Source of the DNA: Zymoseptoria tritici IPO323
Lineage: Eukaryota > Ascomycota > Dothideomycetes > Mycosphaerellales > Mycosphaerellaceae
Direction: 5' to 3'
Length of the DNA: 64,000 bases
Assembly (NCBI RefSeq): GCF_000219625.1
Contig: NC_018218.1
Coordinates: 2,666,001 to 2,730,000, forward strand
The notes beneath the pieces are model-generated. The model ran no database searches, had not been told where the DNA came from, and worked only from the letters and a program-made list of their open reading frames with translations. The position numbers were made by a program, and so were the translations under genes. This document shows, one piece after another, positions 1-9,658 of the stretch (positions within the stretch are counted from its first letter, which is position 1; each line of letters starts with the position of its first letter).

Positions 1-239
1 TAAACGATGCTGGATAGTTCTGTGTATGAATCGTCGAAGCGAGTCTCCCTCACATTTTCTCAATTAGGAAGGAGCGAACAACTTACCCACAATGGATTTT
101 GTCCAACCAGATTTAGTTTGAGAACATCACCATTCAAAGTCTTGTGTTCGACTTGCGTTGGCTCTTTGTCCGGCCTGTAGTAATCCGTGGGTTCTTGGAA
201 GAGATCATCCCACGTCTCTTCCGGCTCCGAGTCGGACAT
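1..239 (-). CDS. Putative EFM7/NNT1-like methyltransferase, N-terminal exon only (partial at window edge)
   Basis: The first in-frame ATG is at 239 and the exon runs to 87 (51 codons), where a clean 5' splice site GTAAGT begins at 86. The peptide has an acidic start, then FQEPTDYYRP, a proline/threonine linker and LNLVGQNPLW. This order matches the start of the fungal EFM7/NNT1 Rossmann methyltransferases (family knowledge: N-terminal and lysine methylation of elongation factor 1A in yeast), in which the LVG..PLW segment precedes the SAM-binding core. The core itself lies outside the window, so catalytic activity cannot be judged. The acceptor of intron 1 could not be fixed; several AGs at 20-60 keep an open frame but none gives the expected WNAG continuation, so the acceptor may lie off the window. 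It is divergent from the copper-fist gene. The family call rests on about 50 residues. Confidence 0.45.
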
Positions 240-1034
240 CAAGGTTCAAAGGTCAATTGACCTCTTCACGTCACCATGCTTTGGAGGCGGTCTGCATGCG
301 GTGGTGATGAGCAAGGGCGTGAGCAGGTCGGGTCGAAGGACCACTCCTTGAGTTTTTCGATATCCTGCCTATTGACGACGGAATGCGAGTCGTCGAAACA
401 AAGACCTTGAGAAATATGTTCGGATAGTGTACCGAAGATTTTCGCAAGCCCGATCTGCTGCAAGCGTGCGGACCAAGGGACGAGAAACGGGATGCCTGCC
501 TCGACTTCACACCAAATGCCGACGCAGATCACGCTTCAACGTCAGCTTGTCGGTCTAGATCTAGGGTCAACTATACCCCGTCCATCCATATCTCGACTGC
601 CGTGTGATTGTCTTTGTTTGTGCAAGTATGCGACACTGCTTCCCTCCACGAAAAGTCCAAACATTCATTCCCTCGTCGTCCCAAAGACGCACCCGCGGGC
701 ACTCCCGAAAACTTGCTCACAAATCGGCATTACCACTCCGGACGGTAAGTCTTCGCCCACTGCATGCTTATTGCTGGACGATTGCATTGCCGCCGCGTGT
801 TGGAGCTGTGAAGCTGTCCCTGGGCGGTTCGGGAGAACCCACGCTCACACCTGGTACTGTTCATCATCGGACGGACTACCATCCTTGACTTCAACATCCC
901 ACCGTGGACCACGCACTCGGGCATACGATCAACATCACACATACTGGACTTGGGCCTGGAGATCTCCGCCTGACACATGCCAGCTGAAAGGTTGAGATTG
1001 GTAATTCGTGGCGCTTGCCACGCCGACTTCAAGC
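240..1034. other. Divergent intergenic region (methyltransferase / copper-fist regulator)
   Basis: About 800 bp between two start codons facing away from each other. ORFs of 80-170 codons exist on both strands but have low-complexity, Arg/Ser/Pro-rich translations and no recognisable domain. I see only promoter and 5' UTR sequence here. Confidence 0.5.
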
Positions 1035-2495
1035 ATGGACCAAGATAAGCCCTTCAAGACGATCGAGGTCGTAGACTCGCGCACGAATCAGGTCTGCAAA
1101 GTGGCATGCATGTCCTGTATTCGGGGTCACCGTACAACCTCCTGCGGGATTCCGGTGTGCCGCACAAAAGTTTTCTGGACGGTGAAACGACCGGGTCGAC
1201 CGTCGAATTCATGTACATGTCGATATGGCGCTACTGGTGGCTGCAAGTGCGTTGTGGCCCGATCTGCATGTCCTCACAAGTCAAAAAAGGGCGAGAAACG
1301 ATCAGGCGAATGTCGGTGCGACGAGTTGGGAAGGTACTGTTGTTTGCTGGAGCCGCAGCACTGGAACGCATTGCTGGCACTGCAGAAGCCCATGGTGAAC
1401 TTCTTCCCTTCGCGAGAAGCTCTGGAGTCGAGACCAATAGCGCCGACGCCAACATCACATCCACCGACCCCGGCATACTCAATAGGGAGTCCTCAGTCCG
1501 CGAACGGTATTCCTGCTACGCCCAATCTTCACACCACAAATGGCTACCACGCCTACCAGCACATGCCATCGAGTACATTGACACCTCGGTTTGGCATGAT
1601 GGGTATTGGCGCACCACAAGGCTCTGAGCAACACACCACTCCGGATCTGTTGGCATGGAATAACCAAGCTCTGCCAGCTCCACGCGAGTTGCAACTTCCT
1701 CCATTATACGAAGCAGTACAGGCCGAACGAAAGTCGTGTTGTCAACAATCTCCTCCACCCGCACAGCCTCTCCATTCTCCCTCATTACCTATGGACCCGC
1801 CATTTCAACGAATGGACTCCTTGCCGGAACTGTCCTTCACACAAAACTACACCAACATGCACGAACCAGTCACCTTGCCAGCCGCATCACGGCCGTCCTC
1901 GCCACGCACGTACGTAGCACCAGCGTTCGACTTCGACCGCATGCAGGCAGAATACCTTGCCCATCAGTTCCCATCAGCAATCTGCCAGAACTGTGGCCTG
2001 AGCGGATGTACGTGCAGGAGTTGCCCTCCGATCTTCCAAAGCTATGGCACGACGAGCTGGGCACAATGTTGCGGACGGAAACACGCTCGGGACGTCCAGC
2101 CGATTCCCGTGGCGGCCAAAATCCCACGGACAGAAAACTACGCCGGTGAGGGACTCCGAGCACCAGCACCTCCGAGTTACGTCCTAGAAGGCTCGTACTC
2201 GCAAGCGCCGTCTTATGCGCTGGAGCCTCAAGCCTATACCCAGTTCAACGACATCGGACTACCTCCGCCGACAGCGCAATCAGAATTTCCAAACTTTGAG
2301 CTCGATCCAGGGCTACTATTACCGGATACTGGCCAGTCATTGGACATCAGCGACTTTCTGCTGTCGGATCTTGATCGATCGAGTCAGGCGACGTCCCAAC
2401 AGGAAGGCGTCAAAGGAGGTGGAAGTGGAGGCGGAAGTGGAGGCGGAAGTGGAGGCGGAAGTGGAGGCGGATGCGGAGGATGCTGTCGTGATTGA
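1035..2495 (+). CDS. Copper-fist transcription regulator with glycine-serine repeat tail
   Basis: A 486-residue protein; the first ATG of the frame is at 1035. Residues about 21-110 form a cysteine-rich copper-fist DNA-binding domain: C25-x2-C28, the signature CIRGHR, C37, and a GRP segment that resembles the minor-groove RGRP motif. The canonical fourth zinc ligand (His two residues after the third Cys) is Ile39 here, with an additional Cys42 nearby. A second cluster, CGLSGCTCRSC near residues 319-329, resembles the C-terminal copper-sensing Cys motif of Mac1/Grisea-type activators. The middle is Pro/Ser/Gln-rich and probably activating. The last 30 residues are a (GGGS)n repeat ending in CGGCCRD. 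Family members switch copper-uptake or detoxification genes in the nucleus; which class this one belongs to cannot be told. No intron is needed. Confidence 0.85.
   Translation: MDQDKPFKTIEVVDSRTNQVCKVACMSCIRGHRTTSCGIPVCRTKVFWTVKRPGRPSNSCTCRYGATGGCKCVVARSACPHKSKKGEKRSGECRCDELGRYCCLLEPQHWNALLALQKPMVNFFPSREALESRPIAPTPTSHPPTPAYSIGSPQSANGIPATPNLHTTNGYHAYQHMPSSTLTPRFGMMGIGAPQGSEQHTTPDLLAWNNQALPAPRELQLPPLYEAVQAERKSCCQQSPPPAQPLHSPSLPMDPPFQRMDSLPELSFTQNYTNMHEPVTLPAASRPSSPRTYVAPAFDFDRMQAEYLAHQFPSAICQNCGLSGCTCRSCPPIFQSYGTTSWAQCCGRKHARDVQPIPVAAKIPRTENYAGEGLRAPAPPSYVLEGSYSQAPSYALEPQAYTQFNDIGLPPPTAQSEFPNFELDPGLLLPDTGQSLDISDFLLSDLDRSSQATSQQEGVKGGGSGGGSGGGSGGGSGGGCGGCCRD
2416..2483 (+). repeat. In-frame 12-bp tandem repeat encoding GGGS units
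   Basis: Units of the type GGAGGCGGAAGT are repeated about four to five times near the 3' end of the copper-fist gene, followed by a diverged unit reading GGGC. The array adds a flexible glycine linker before a terminal Cys-rich peptide and is a likely site of length polymorphism. Confidence 0.85.
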
Positions 2496-3296
2496 GCTGT
2501 GGAGAATGATCGATCGTCACGTCGAGTTGGAAGAGAAGAAAGATCCTCTACTCTCTCCTCTCGATGGCATCACCTAATTTAGACTCGGAGAATCGCACTG
2601 AGCATCTGTCATTCTTCAAAACGACAGACTGCAATATGGGAAGAAACGTTTGTGTGCCAATTGTTTCCGCGGCATTTTGTATCTAGCAGGACACAGCATG
2701 GAAGGCGTTCGAACGCTTGCTACCACTCGGACGACGAATAAATGAAGCATCACCACACTCATCACTTCGATTAGAACCACAAGCTCGAGACGCCAGGTTT
2801 TGTTGAAGATGACGATATGCATCATTGCTGCCGACCTGGGATTCTCCTTATTATCAAGCTCTATATAGCTCTCCTCCACCTAGAAGCCCAGCTTTGCATC
2901 AAATAATGGACATCTCCATTGCTCCTTCCAATTCATCGCTCGTTCCTACTATGTACCCTTTCGCTTGCTCCCTTAGACCCTTCGCTGCTGCCCACCTGTC
3001 TGTTGCACTCGATGCTTGCCACACGAAGCTCATGCATGACCAGGCGCGAGACTGAAGCCGCTGAGCACTTGTCCACGATACGCACGACGATCAGCTCCTT
3101 CGCTTCAACGCATAAGCCCTTCCCACATCGACGGTCCGCAACTTCTCCGCCGTAAGATTATAGCCCTTCCTCCTGAACACCTTCTGCCTCACCACCACGA
3201 ACACCAAGTCTGCCCGCTTTTCAATGGATCCAGAAACAACAGCGAAGTGAAGAAGGAAAGGAACCAGCGAAAAAAAAAAAAAGACCCAGCAACATC
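2496..3296. other. Convergent intergenic region with candidate poly(A) signal
   Basis: About 800 bp between the stop codons of the copper-fist gene (+) and the syntaxin gene (-). AATAAA at 2737-2742 on the + strand could serve the copper-fist transcript. A short poly(A) tract lies near 3270. No ORF here has coding character that I recognise. Confidence 0.4.
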
Positions 3297-4376
3297 TCAA
3301 TTCTTACTCGGCGGGCCCACACCAAAATACAGTCCCAACACCAACGCAACAATACACACAATCGCCACGCAAATCCACAGACACCACCACTTCATCTTCC
3401 TCGCCCGCCTCGCCGACGCGATTCCCGAGTCGAGCTGCTTGTTGCCCGCTTCCGTGTCGTCCTTGACCTTGGCCGTGTGCGTCTCCGCGACGGCGACGGC
3501 TTCTTCCTGCACCACCACGGCGGTCGCGAGATCCTCCATCAGCTGGTTCAGTTCGATGAGCGTCTTTTCGATCTTTTGAATGTCGTTGTGGCGAGCGCGG
3601 ACGGAGCCGAGGACTGTGCTTGCGGTGGCGGAGCGGTTGGATTTGAGCTGTGCAGGAAGTTAGTGTCATCATTGAGGGCCATTGAAAGGTGTGTCATGGC
3701 TTACCGCCGTCTGGAAAACACCCTCATTACCCCAATCCGCCTCGGACGCTTCTTGAACTTCCTGCTCCGTCGCCTCCGGGTTGACAATCCGGTACTGCCG
3801 TGCGATTTGCTCCCGGTAGCGCTTCTCATAGTTGAGTTCCTCGACCCGATACTCCTGCAACTGTTTATTGAAGCTCGACTTGAGCTGTCCGACCTGCGTG
3901 TTCTTGACGTTGTTGTTCTGGCTTTGCGCGGCGTCGCGCTCGAGGAACTTGATCTGGTCCTTGATGCCCGTGTTGAGAACCTGCGTCTGGCTGATCATGG
4001 ACTCGAGTTGCGCCGATGAGGCCGTGTCGGGCGATGAGAGCGTGCGCTGGTGCGCCGAGGCGATTTGGCCCACATGTGTGGTCAAGGTGCGGATGTCGGC
4101 CTTGACGGCTTCCACGCGCGAGAGGAAGTCCGAGTTGGACATCACTGTGCGGCTCGCGGGAACGTACTCGACGGCGAGGCCGGGCACGGCGGGATTGCCT
4201 TGGATCGCATGCGGGGCGGGCGCGGCGGTCTCGTAGTTTTGCTGTTGTTGCGACGAGCCATTATTGTAGGCCGCGCCGCCGTAGGGATTCGATGCGCCGT
4301 AGCCGCCGGCACCCTCTTGCTGCTGCTGTTCGTAGGGATTCCCGCCGTAGCCCGAGTACTGGTTGTAGTTCGACAT
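3297..4376 (-). CDS. Sso1/2-type plasma-membrane t-SNARE (syntaxin)
   Basis: Two exons, 3705-4376 and 3297-3647, are joined across a 57-nt intron (GTAAGC donor, CACTAAC branch, CAG acceptor) to give 340 residues. The N-terminal ~65 residues are Gln/Gly/Tyr-rich and disordered; residues ~75-205 are helical (Habc). The SNARE motif is at ~240-305, with the zero-layer glutamine at Q271 when aligned to Sso1/syntaxin-1. A C-terminal anchor follows (WWCLWICVAIVCIVALVLG, ~residues 310-328) with only a short luminal tail. This is the Qa-SNARE architecture of exocytic syntaxins: it pairs with Sec9 and Snc1-type SNAREs to fuse secretory vesicles with the plasma membrane. The long Q/G/Y-rich head is typical of filamentous fungi. 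The Sso assignment rather than another Qa-SNARE rests on the SNARE-motif alignment. Confidence 0.92.
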
Positions 4377-5208
4377 GGTGGCGGCGACGGTGGACGGTGG
4401 AGGATGAGCGCGCGTACAGTCAGTCTACCGTCGTCGAGCAAATGAGCAATGAATGGGTGTAAGAAACCGGGTCGGGTAATCCCGCCTGCTCGGATCCGCC
4501 GGTTACTGCGACACGACTCCGAGGATGCCGCCGGGTGTTGTCTCTTGGTGATGGTGGGTGTACATCTATAATGAATGACAGAACATCGATATTTGTTTGG
4601 CCCCAGGCGGTTTGGAAGAAATGGTTCGTGGGGTGAAACTGCAAGGAGAACAGGTCGAGCACAAGCATGCGCCCCATGCGCCCATGCGACAGCTCCAGCC
4701 TCCAGCCGAGTACTGTACCTGTCGCAGAATCAAGTCCGTGTCTACTCCACTCCTTGGAGGATTTGTTTCATCATCTACAGGATACCGGCATCTCCATTCG
4801 CAGACGTTCCTACTGCAGCATATGTGTGTGAGGCTACCATGCCGTCCGCACGTGTCGCATCCAGAACCGCCCTCGTGGCTGCAACGAGCAGTGTCAGGAC
4901 GAACGCTATCGGACGAGAAACGGTAAAAAAAAAAAAGAATCCATTCGATCAATGGGTATTCGTTTCGCAATTCAATTCGGTCGATCGGAACACTTCTGAT
5001 CTTCTGCCAAACGGACTGCCTCGTCGCTAACAAGACTTTCGACGTCGCTCCCATGTCGCTCACGGAGGGGAGTATTACCAAGCTGCACCGCATCGCCACG
5101 CTGACCATATCAACACTCACAAGTGTTCTTCTTGAAGTGGAAGGTCGTCCTCCTAGCAGCATCCGCCGGTCGCATGCCGCACCAGCACCCTGAAATCCTT
5201 CACAACAC
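4377..5208. other. Intergenic region upstream of the syntaxin gene
   Basis: About 830 bp between the syntaxin start and the stop of the next minus-strand gene. It holds a short A-tract near 4924-4935. Its longest open frame (minus strand, ~250 codons, overlapping the neighbouring gene) has a Cys/Arg/Ser-rich translation without any domain, so I read it as promoter plus 3' UTR. Confidence 0.4.
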
Positions 5209-5646
5209 TCATAATCCGATATCGCCCAAGTCCCTCGACAAGCACGCCATCTGCGCCCGTTTTGCCGCTTCCGCCACGAGGTTGAAATCTTGAAGGAACG
5301 ACTTCGTGTTCGATGCCTCCGCACTACCTCCTCTTTGTCCCATGAACTGCGATGATGCGGATTGCGTTTGTTGTTGATGTGACGCCGGTAATCGTTGTTG
5401 CGCCGGATGTGAGGTTGGCGGTTGTGTTGTGATCGAGGGTGGAAAGTATTGTGACATTGGTTGCGTTGCTAATGGAGAAGGCATCGGTGCTGACATTGTC
5501 GATTGTTGGGAGTTGACGGAGGAGAGGGAGGCGAGCGAGCTGGAGCTTTGGAAGACGGAGGTTGCTTGGGAGGAAGACGTTTGTGAGGATTGTTGCTGCG
5601 GATAGGATGGTCGGTGTGGTTGTGAATGCTGTCTTGAGGAGTCCAT
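5209..5646 (-). CDS. Small Gln/Ser-rich hypothetical protein
   Basis: A 145-residue single-exon frame starting with ATG at 5646. Residues 1-110 are dominated by Gln, Ser, Pro and Thr and are almost certainly disordered. The last ~30 residues switch to an ordered, amphipathic-looking segment (FLQDFNLVAEAAKRAQ, then a short acidic tail ending DLGDIGL). A disordered head plus a compact hydrophobic C-terminal helix resembles small regulatory or adaptor proteins that bind a partner through the helix, but I do not recognise the family. It lies downstream, in the same orientation, of a long (~920 bp) region shared divergently with KTI12. The single ATG-to-stop frame with biased but coherent composition supports a real gene. 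Confidence 0.6.
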   Translation of the reverse strand: MDSSRQHSQPHRPSYPQQQSSQTSSSQATSVFQSSSSLASLSSVNSQQSTMSAPMPSPLATQPMSQYFPPSITTQPPTSHPAQQRLPASHQQQTQSASSQFMGQRGGSAEASNTKSFLQDFNLVAEAAKRAQMACLSRDLGDIGL

Positions 5647-6567
5647 GCCTGTTATGTGGAAGAGGCGATGGAGGTAGGCAGCGGTGAGGTCGTTGTTTGT
5701 ATGTCTACTGAAGGGAATCAGGCTAAGGTATCGTCCGTGGGTGGTTCAAAAGGCCTCGGAGGAGACAATGCAGTAGCGCGGCTTTGGTCGGTATTTGAAC
5801 GGAATGTGATGGCCGAGGGAGACAACGACAAGGTACGGGCTCGATTGCGGACTGCGGATTGCGGGGAGGCGAAAGGTAAAGTGGATTCTTTTGGCAGGGA
5901 AGACGTGATAAAGAAGGTGCAGGGAAGAGAGACGGCCGAGGCATATGATGATGAAGTTTCACGCATGGGGAGATCTCGCAACAATGCACAATGCGGTCGG
6001 CCGATCACAGGCTGCGGAATGAATCCTCCGTCGGTGGTTTCGCGTGTTTTGCCTGCGGAGGATCTTCCTTGTCGCTCGGTCTTGTCTCGTGTCAAGGAAG
6101 AGGCGATCTTCTGCTCGGATAGGAAACTTCACCACACCACGATCTCTCGCCTCGGTTTGCGCCGGCAGAAGGTATTGCCGTTCAAGAGGCTGATCGGGAA
6201 GTTCTCTTGCGCGGATTGGGGAAAGTTTGATGGAATGACTATTGGAGAGGCGTGTGGAGGCGGGCAAAAGGAGGACAACTTACAAGCAAGACCTTGGTAC
6301 AGTGACGGGTGCCTGCATTGGCGGGCATACCGTACATACCGTACATAACTCATGCAATCGAAGCAGCATCGAAGTCTCAATTTCAGAGGTCAAGCGTCTT
6401 CTTTTGCGGGGCGATTGAACGCAGCCGAGATATCCCCGCGTCTCGGCTTTCCTCTTCAAGCTTCGCGGAGACAACTCCTGCTCGCCTGCCAACATCACAT
6501 TCAAGATCACACGGCCGACTGAAAATTCACGAACATGACATAGCCATTTCTAGCATTCTCCACAACA
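5647..6567. other. Long divergent promoter region (small Gln-rich protein / KTI12)
   Basis: About 920 bp between divergent start codons. Overlapping ORFs on both strands (up to 230 codons, + strand 5656-6348) have no domain and low-complexity composition. A short direct repeat of CATACCGTA occurs around 6325-6348. I see no RNA gene. Confidence 0.4.
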
Positions 6568-7597
6568 ATGCCGGTAAGTGACGGCAACATCAATGCATGA
6601 CATTGACATACATCCTCCCATCTCTCGCTAACCCGCCTCGTGATACAGCTGATCCTACTCTCCGGATGTAAGTCAAACCAATGCCAAGACATATCAAACC
6701 AACCCGGAACCAAACCACTGATATGCGTCGTCTCTGTCCTCAACAGACCCTTCCAGCGGCAAAACCACCCGCAGCCAGCAATTGATCACCTACCTCAACC
6801 AACAAATCCTCAACTCCCCAGAACCACGAATCAAACGCCTAAAAGTAGTCCACATCACCGACGACAACCTAGGCCTCTCTCGCGATGTCTACGCCGCCGC
6901 CCGTCCCGAAAAGGACGCCCGCGCGACCTTTTCCTCCGCCATCAAACGCGTCTTGGATCAGGACACCATCGTCGTGGCAGACGGCATGAACTACATCAAA
7001 GGATTCCGCTACCAACTCTACTGCGAAGCGAAAGCCATGCAAACGACCAACTGCGTCGTACACATCGGCGCGCCGCCCGATCAATGCCGGATGTGGAACC
7101 AGAGCCGCGAGGAAAGGGAGCGGTATGCGGAGGAGGTCTTTGAGAATCTGGTCTTCCGCTACGAGGAGCCGAATGGCATGTCTCGATGGGATGCGCCGCT
7201 GTTTACGGTCCCACTGGAGGACGCCGAACCACCCTGCGAGGCGATCTGGGAGGCCATGATCGGATCCGACGGCAAAGCGAAAGTGGTCCGGCCGAATGCC
7301 GCGACGGTGTTGAAGCCCGCGGCGGAGCAGAATTATCTGTATGAATTGGACAAGACGACATCAGATGTGATTGGGCTGATTACGGGTTGGCTGGGAGATC
7401 ATGAGGGAGAGGGAGGTGGCGAGGTCGGGGTACCGGGTTCGGAGAAGGAGATCAATTTACCGGTCAATTCGCCTTCGTTGCCGCAGTTGCAGAGGTTGAG
7501 GAGGCAGTTCATTCAATTGAATCGGCAGCATACGCTGGGAAAGAGCAGGATCCGGGATCTCTTCGTCGACTACCTGAACGACTCGTTTGAAAGTTGA
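6568..7597 (+). CDS. KTI12: KTI12 family P-loop protein (Elongator-associated tRNA modification factor)
   Basis: Three exons: 6568-6573 (ATG CCG only), 6649-6667 and 6747-7597, giving 291 residues starting MPLILLSG. Introns have GTAAGT donors and CAG acceptors. Splicing creates the Walker A loop GYPSSGKT at residues ~9-16, which is cut by intron 2; no unspliced frame contains it. The body shows KTI12 features: HITDDNLG, VVADGMNYIKGFRYQLYCEAK (a switch-like DGMNYIKG segment), and a C-terminal helical part ending near LRRQFIQLNRQ. KTI12 binds and hydrolyses ATP, contacts tRNA and supports Elongator in making wobble-uridine mcm5-type modifications (established for yeast). Length fits the family. 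It is tail-to-tail with the next gene, only 55 bp apart. Confidence 0.93.
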
Positions 7598-7652
7598 GAG
7601 AAGAATTTGGTCAAAAAGCATTTGCATAGTCTTGGCGAGTTAGCGATCAGCA

Positions 7653-9011
7653 TCAGTACCGACAGCACGAATACAACCCAGTCACCGGACTCTCCCCTGG
7701 CTCCATACAAACCACCATCTTCTCTTCCCCGTCAGCAAGCCACCCTTCCCATAGACACTCCGCGACATCCCCTGAGATACGTCCGTCATTCCTCGCGAGC
7801 GCAATCTCAAACGCAACCATTTGATGGACCATGTTCATGCCGATCACCGCGCACGCCTCGAGGTATACACGCAGTACACCACCCAGAGGCTGAGCTTGGT
7901 CTTCGATGAAAGCTAGACGCTGGTGTGGAATAGCGCAATTCCAGTCGAAAGTGGCGACTCGGTACTCCGTGCCGTTGTGGCAGAGGTCATATCTCACCTC
8001 CGTTTCATCCGAGTTGATCCTGCGAAGCAGATCAAATGGAGGTAAATGTCCGCCGAACATGGGTAGTGAAAGCCGAGAAATATCGTCGAAAGGAAGTGGC
8101 GAGCTTGCGGCGGGATCACACGCCAGATCCCAAGTTACATTGTCTGTAGCTGAGTTGTGCCCCGAACAGAGCTGTGGCGACATTCTAGTAGGCGGTCTTG
8201 ATATCACCTCTGCCAGCACAGCCGCTCGCGGATGACTGATGATATGATCCAGGACGGACTGAGGACCGCGGAGCTCCCTCAGATGGCTATTCGAGTAGAT
8301 CCTACGACGGCCCAGTACAGGAGTCTCCGGCATTTGGGGAATATCTCCTTCGGAGCGAGTTCTGTGCCGAGCGGGAGCAGTTGAAGGAGCGTCGATTTGG
8401 CGAAACGAAATGTCGTGAAGTGCCAAAAGGGGTTCGTTGTGTTCAGGACTGTCCACCACAGATCGCCGTGAAGTGGAAGCGTTAATGAGTGTTCCGCCGC
8501 TCAGAGACGAAACCGGCGACTGGAAGTTGAGGTTGATGGACCCTCCCTCGTGAAGGGGGCTAGGCTCGACCACAGGAGCGTGCGAAATTTGCTGAGCTGA
8601 TCGTTCAGGCATTTCGGCCGGTCCTGGACTGAACCACGGAACCCGGCGGCGCGCAGCAGCTTCGAGTTCAGGATCAGGAGGACTGTAAGTCTCCGGCCAG
8701 CGACGTCGGGCGATGCAATGGATGATGAAGTTCATGGCATTCCCTGCCGAACTTGGAGACCCTGCAGTGATGTCGGTCGATGACGAGTGGGGTGACTGGA
8801 TAGCTGAGTCCGACTGATCCCCAAGGACCGGACTAAGTCTCGCGCTCAGCAACGTTTCTCTTGCCGACGGACCAGAGGGAGACACCAGGGTCCCAGGAGC
8901 CCAGGCGTGGGTGACTGACGTGCGTGGAAGAGCGGTATACGTCGGCAGAGGGGCAGCTGGGTCTGTTCGACGGGGATCGTACAAGTACGGAAGTCTCCCG
9001 GGCGAGTTCAT
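7653..9011 (-). CDS. Hypothetical protein, 452 aa, Pro/Ser-rich with an ordered C-terminal part
   Basis: The first ATG in the frame is at 9011; the frame remains open for 17 codons upstream. Residues 1-290 are rich in Pro, Ser and Arg with a few hydrophobic islands (MNFIIHCIARRRWP). Residues ~300-452 look folded, with alternating hydrophobic segments (TEYRVATFDWNCAI, GGVLRVYLEACAVIGMNMVHQMVAFEIAL) and Cys residues clustered at the very end (YSCCRY). I recognise no family. It is the third of three closely packed minus-strand genes: its start is 87 bp after the stop of the coiled-coil gene. It could be a separate gene or the 3' part of a longer spliced gene; no convincing intron joins them. Confidence 0.55.
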   Translation of the reverse strand: MNSPGRLPYLYDPRRTDPAAPLPTYTALPRTSVTHAWAPGTLVSPSGPSARETLLSARLSPVLGDQSDSAIQSPHSSSTDITAGSPSSAGNAMNFIIHCIARRRWPETYSPPDPELEAAARRRVPWFSPGPAEMPERSAQQISHAPVVEPSPLHEGGSINLNFQSPVSSLSGGTLINASTSRRSVVDSPEHNEPLLALHDISFRQIDAPSTAPARHRTRSEGDIPQMPETPVLGRRRIYSNSHLRELRGPQSVLDHIISHPRAAVLAEVISRPPTRMSPQLCSGHNSATDNVTWDLACDPAASSPLPFDDISRLSLPMFGGHLPPFDLLRRINSDETEVRYDLCHNGTEYRVATFDWNCAIPHQRLAFIEDQAQPLGGVLRVYLEACAVIGMNMVHQMVAFEIALARNDGRISGDVAECLWEGWLADGEEKMVVCMEPGESPVTGLYSCCRY

Positions 9012-9098
9012 ATATGAGCCGGGCCACGTGCCACGCGGGACACTGTGGACGAGATCTTGCACGTCCGTGACTGGCCGCGGTTGTAGATGATGCGAAGA

Positions 9099-9617
9099 CT
9101 ACTCTGCAGGTTGGGCGGCAGGGAGAGCGAAGACTGGTTCTCGAGTTCTGGGAAGCCAATACTGAGATGCGCCGTTCGTGTCTGGAATGGGTACAAGCAG
9201 TGGACGTAAGTTGTGATCCCTGATGAGGAGCTGCACTCTGCTTTCAGAGGGAGGCGGCAAGGCTGGCTCGTAGAGGACTCCCCCGACAGGTGAGCGTTGC
9301 AAGGCCTCACCCTGTCGCAAGGCCTCATTCATGTTTGCTTCCAGCTGCTGTGCTCGAACATACAATTCCGGTATTTCAAGTCGCAAGATTTCGGCCTCTC
9401 TCGATGAGCTTTGAGCTGCAGTCCTATGTAGTCGCGCGGTCATTTCATTCAACCTGGCGCACATTTCGACGAAGCGAGTTTCGTTCCGAGCTGCGAGGCG
9501 TTCTATCGCCTGCATCTGTTCATTTACAATATTCTCTCGGGGAGGTGAACTCATGGTGTCGTTGTCTGGCGGAGACTGGGAGTAGACCGAAGAGGGCGAG
9601 TCCCCGGGAGCTGACAT
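9099..9617 (-). CDS. Hypothetical coiled-coil protein, 172 aa
   Basis: Starts at ATG 9617 (MSAPGDSPSS). A Ser/Pro-rich head of ~25 residues is followed by ~80 residues of heptad-like helix rich in Glu, Arg, Ala and Leu (IVNEQMQAIERLAARNE through EANMNEALRQGEALQ), then a Pro-rich C-terminal tail with LLIRDHNLRPLLVPIPD. Nothing identifies a family. The start lies only 41 bp after the DUF202 stop. A 44-nt GT-AG segment (9618-9661, donor GTGAGA, acceptor ACAG) would, if removed, fuse DUF202 in frame to this protein. No CTRAY branch site is visible in it and DUF202 proteins normally end there, so a separate gene is preferred. Confidence 0.5.
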   Translation of the reverse strand: MSAPGDSPSSVYSQSPPDNDTMSSPPRENIVNEQMQAIERLAARNETRFVEMCARLNEMTARLHRTAAQSSSREAEILRLEIPELYVRAQQLEANMNEALRQGEALQRSPVGGVLYEPALPPPSESRVQLLIRDHNLRPLLVPIPDTNGASQYWLPRTREPVFALPAAQPAE

Positions 9618-9658
9618 GCTGTTCGCGAAGAAGGATAGTGTGTAGAGAGTGACTGATC

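Noticed and set aside
3270..3283. Poly(A) tracts near 3270 and 4924 as retroposon tails
   Set aside because: Isolated 12-13-bp A runs with no element upstream and no target-site duplication.
5656..6348. 230-codon + strand ORF between the Gln-rich gene and KTI12
   Set aside because: No domain, mixed low-complexity composition, and it lies in a divergent promoter region; several other frames are equally open.
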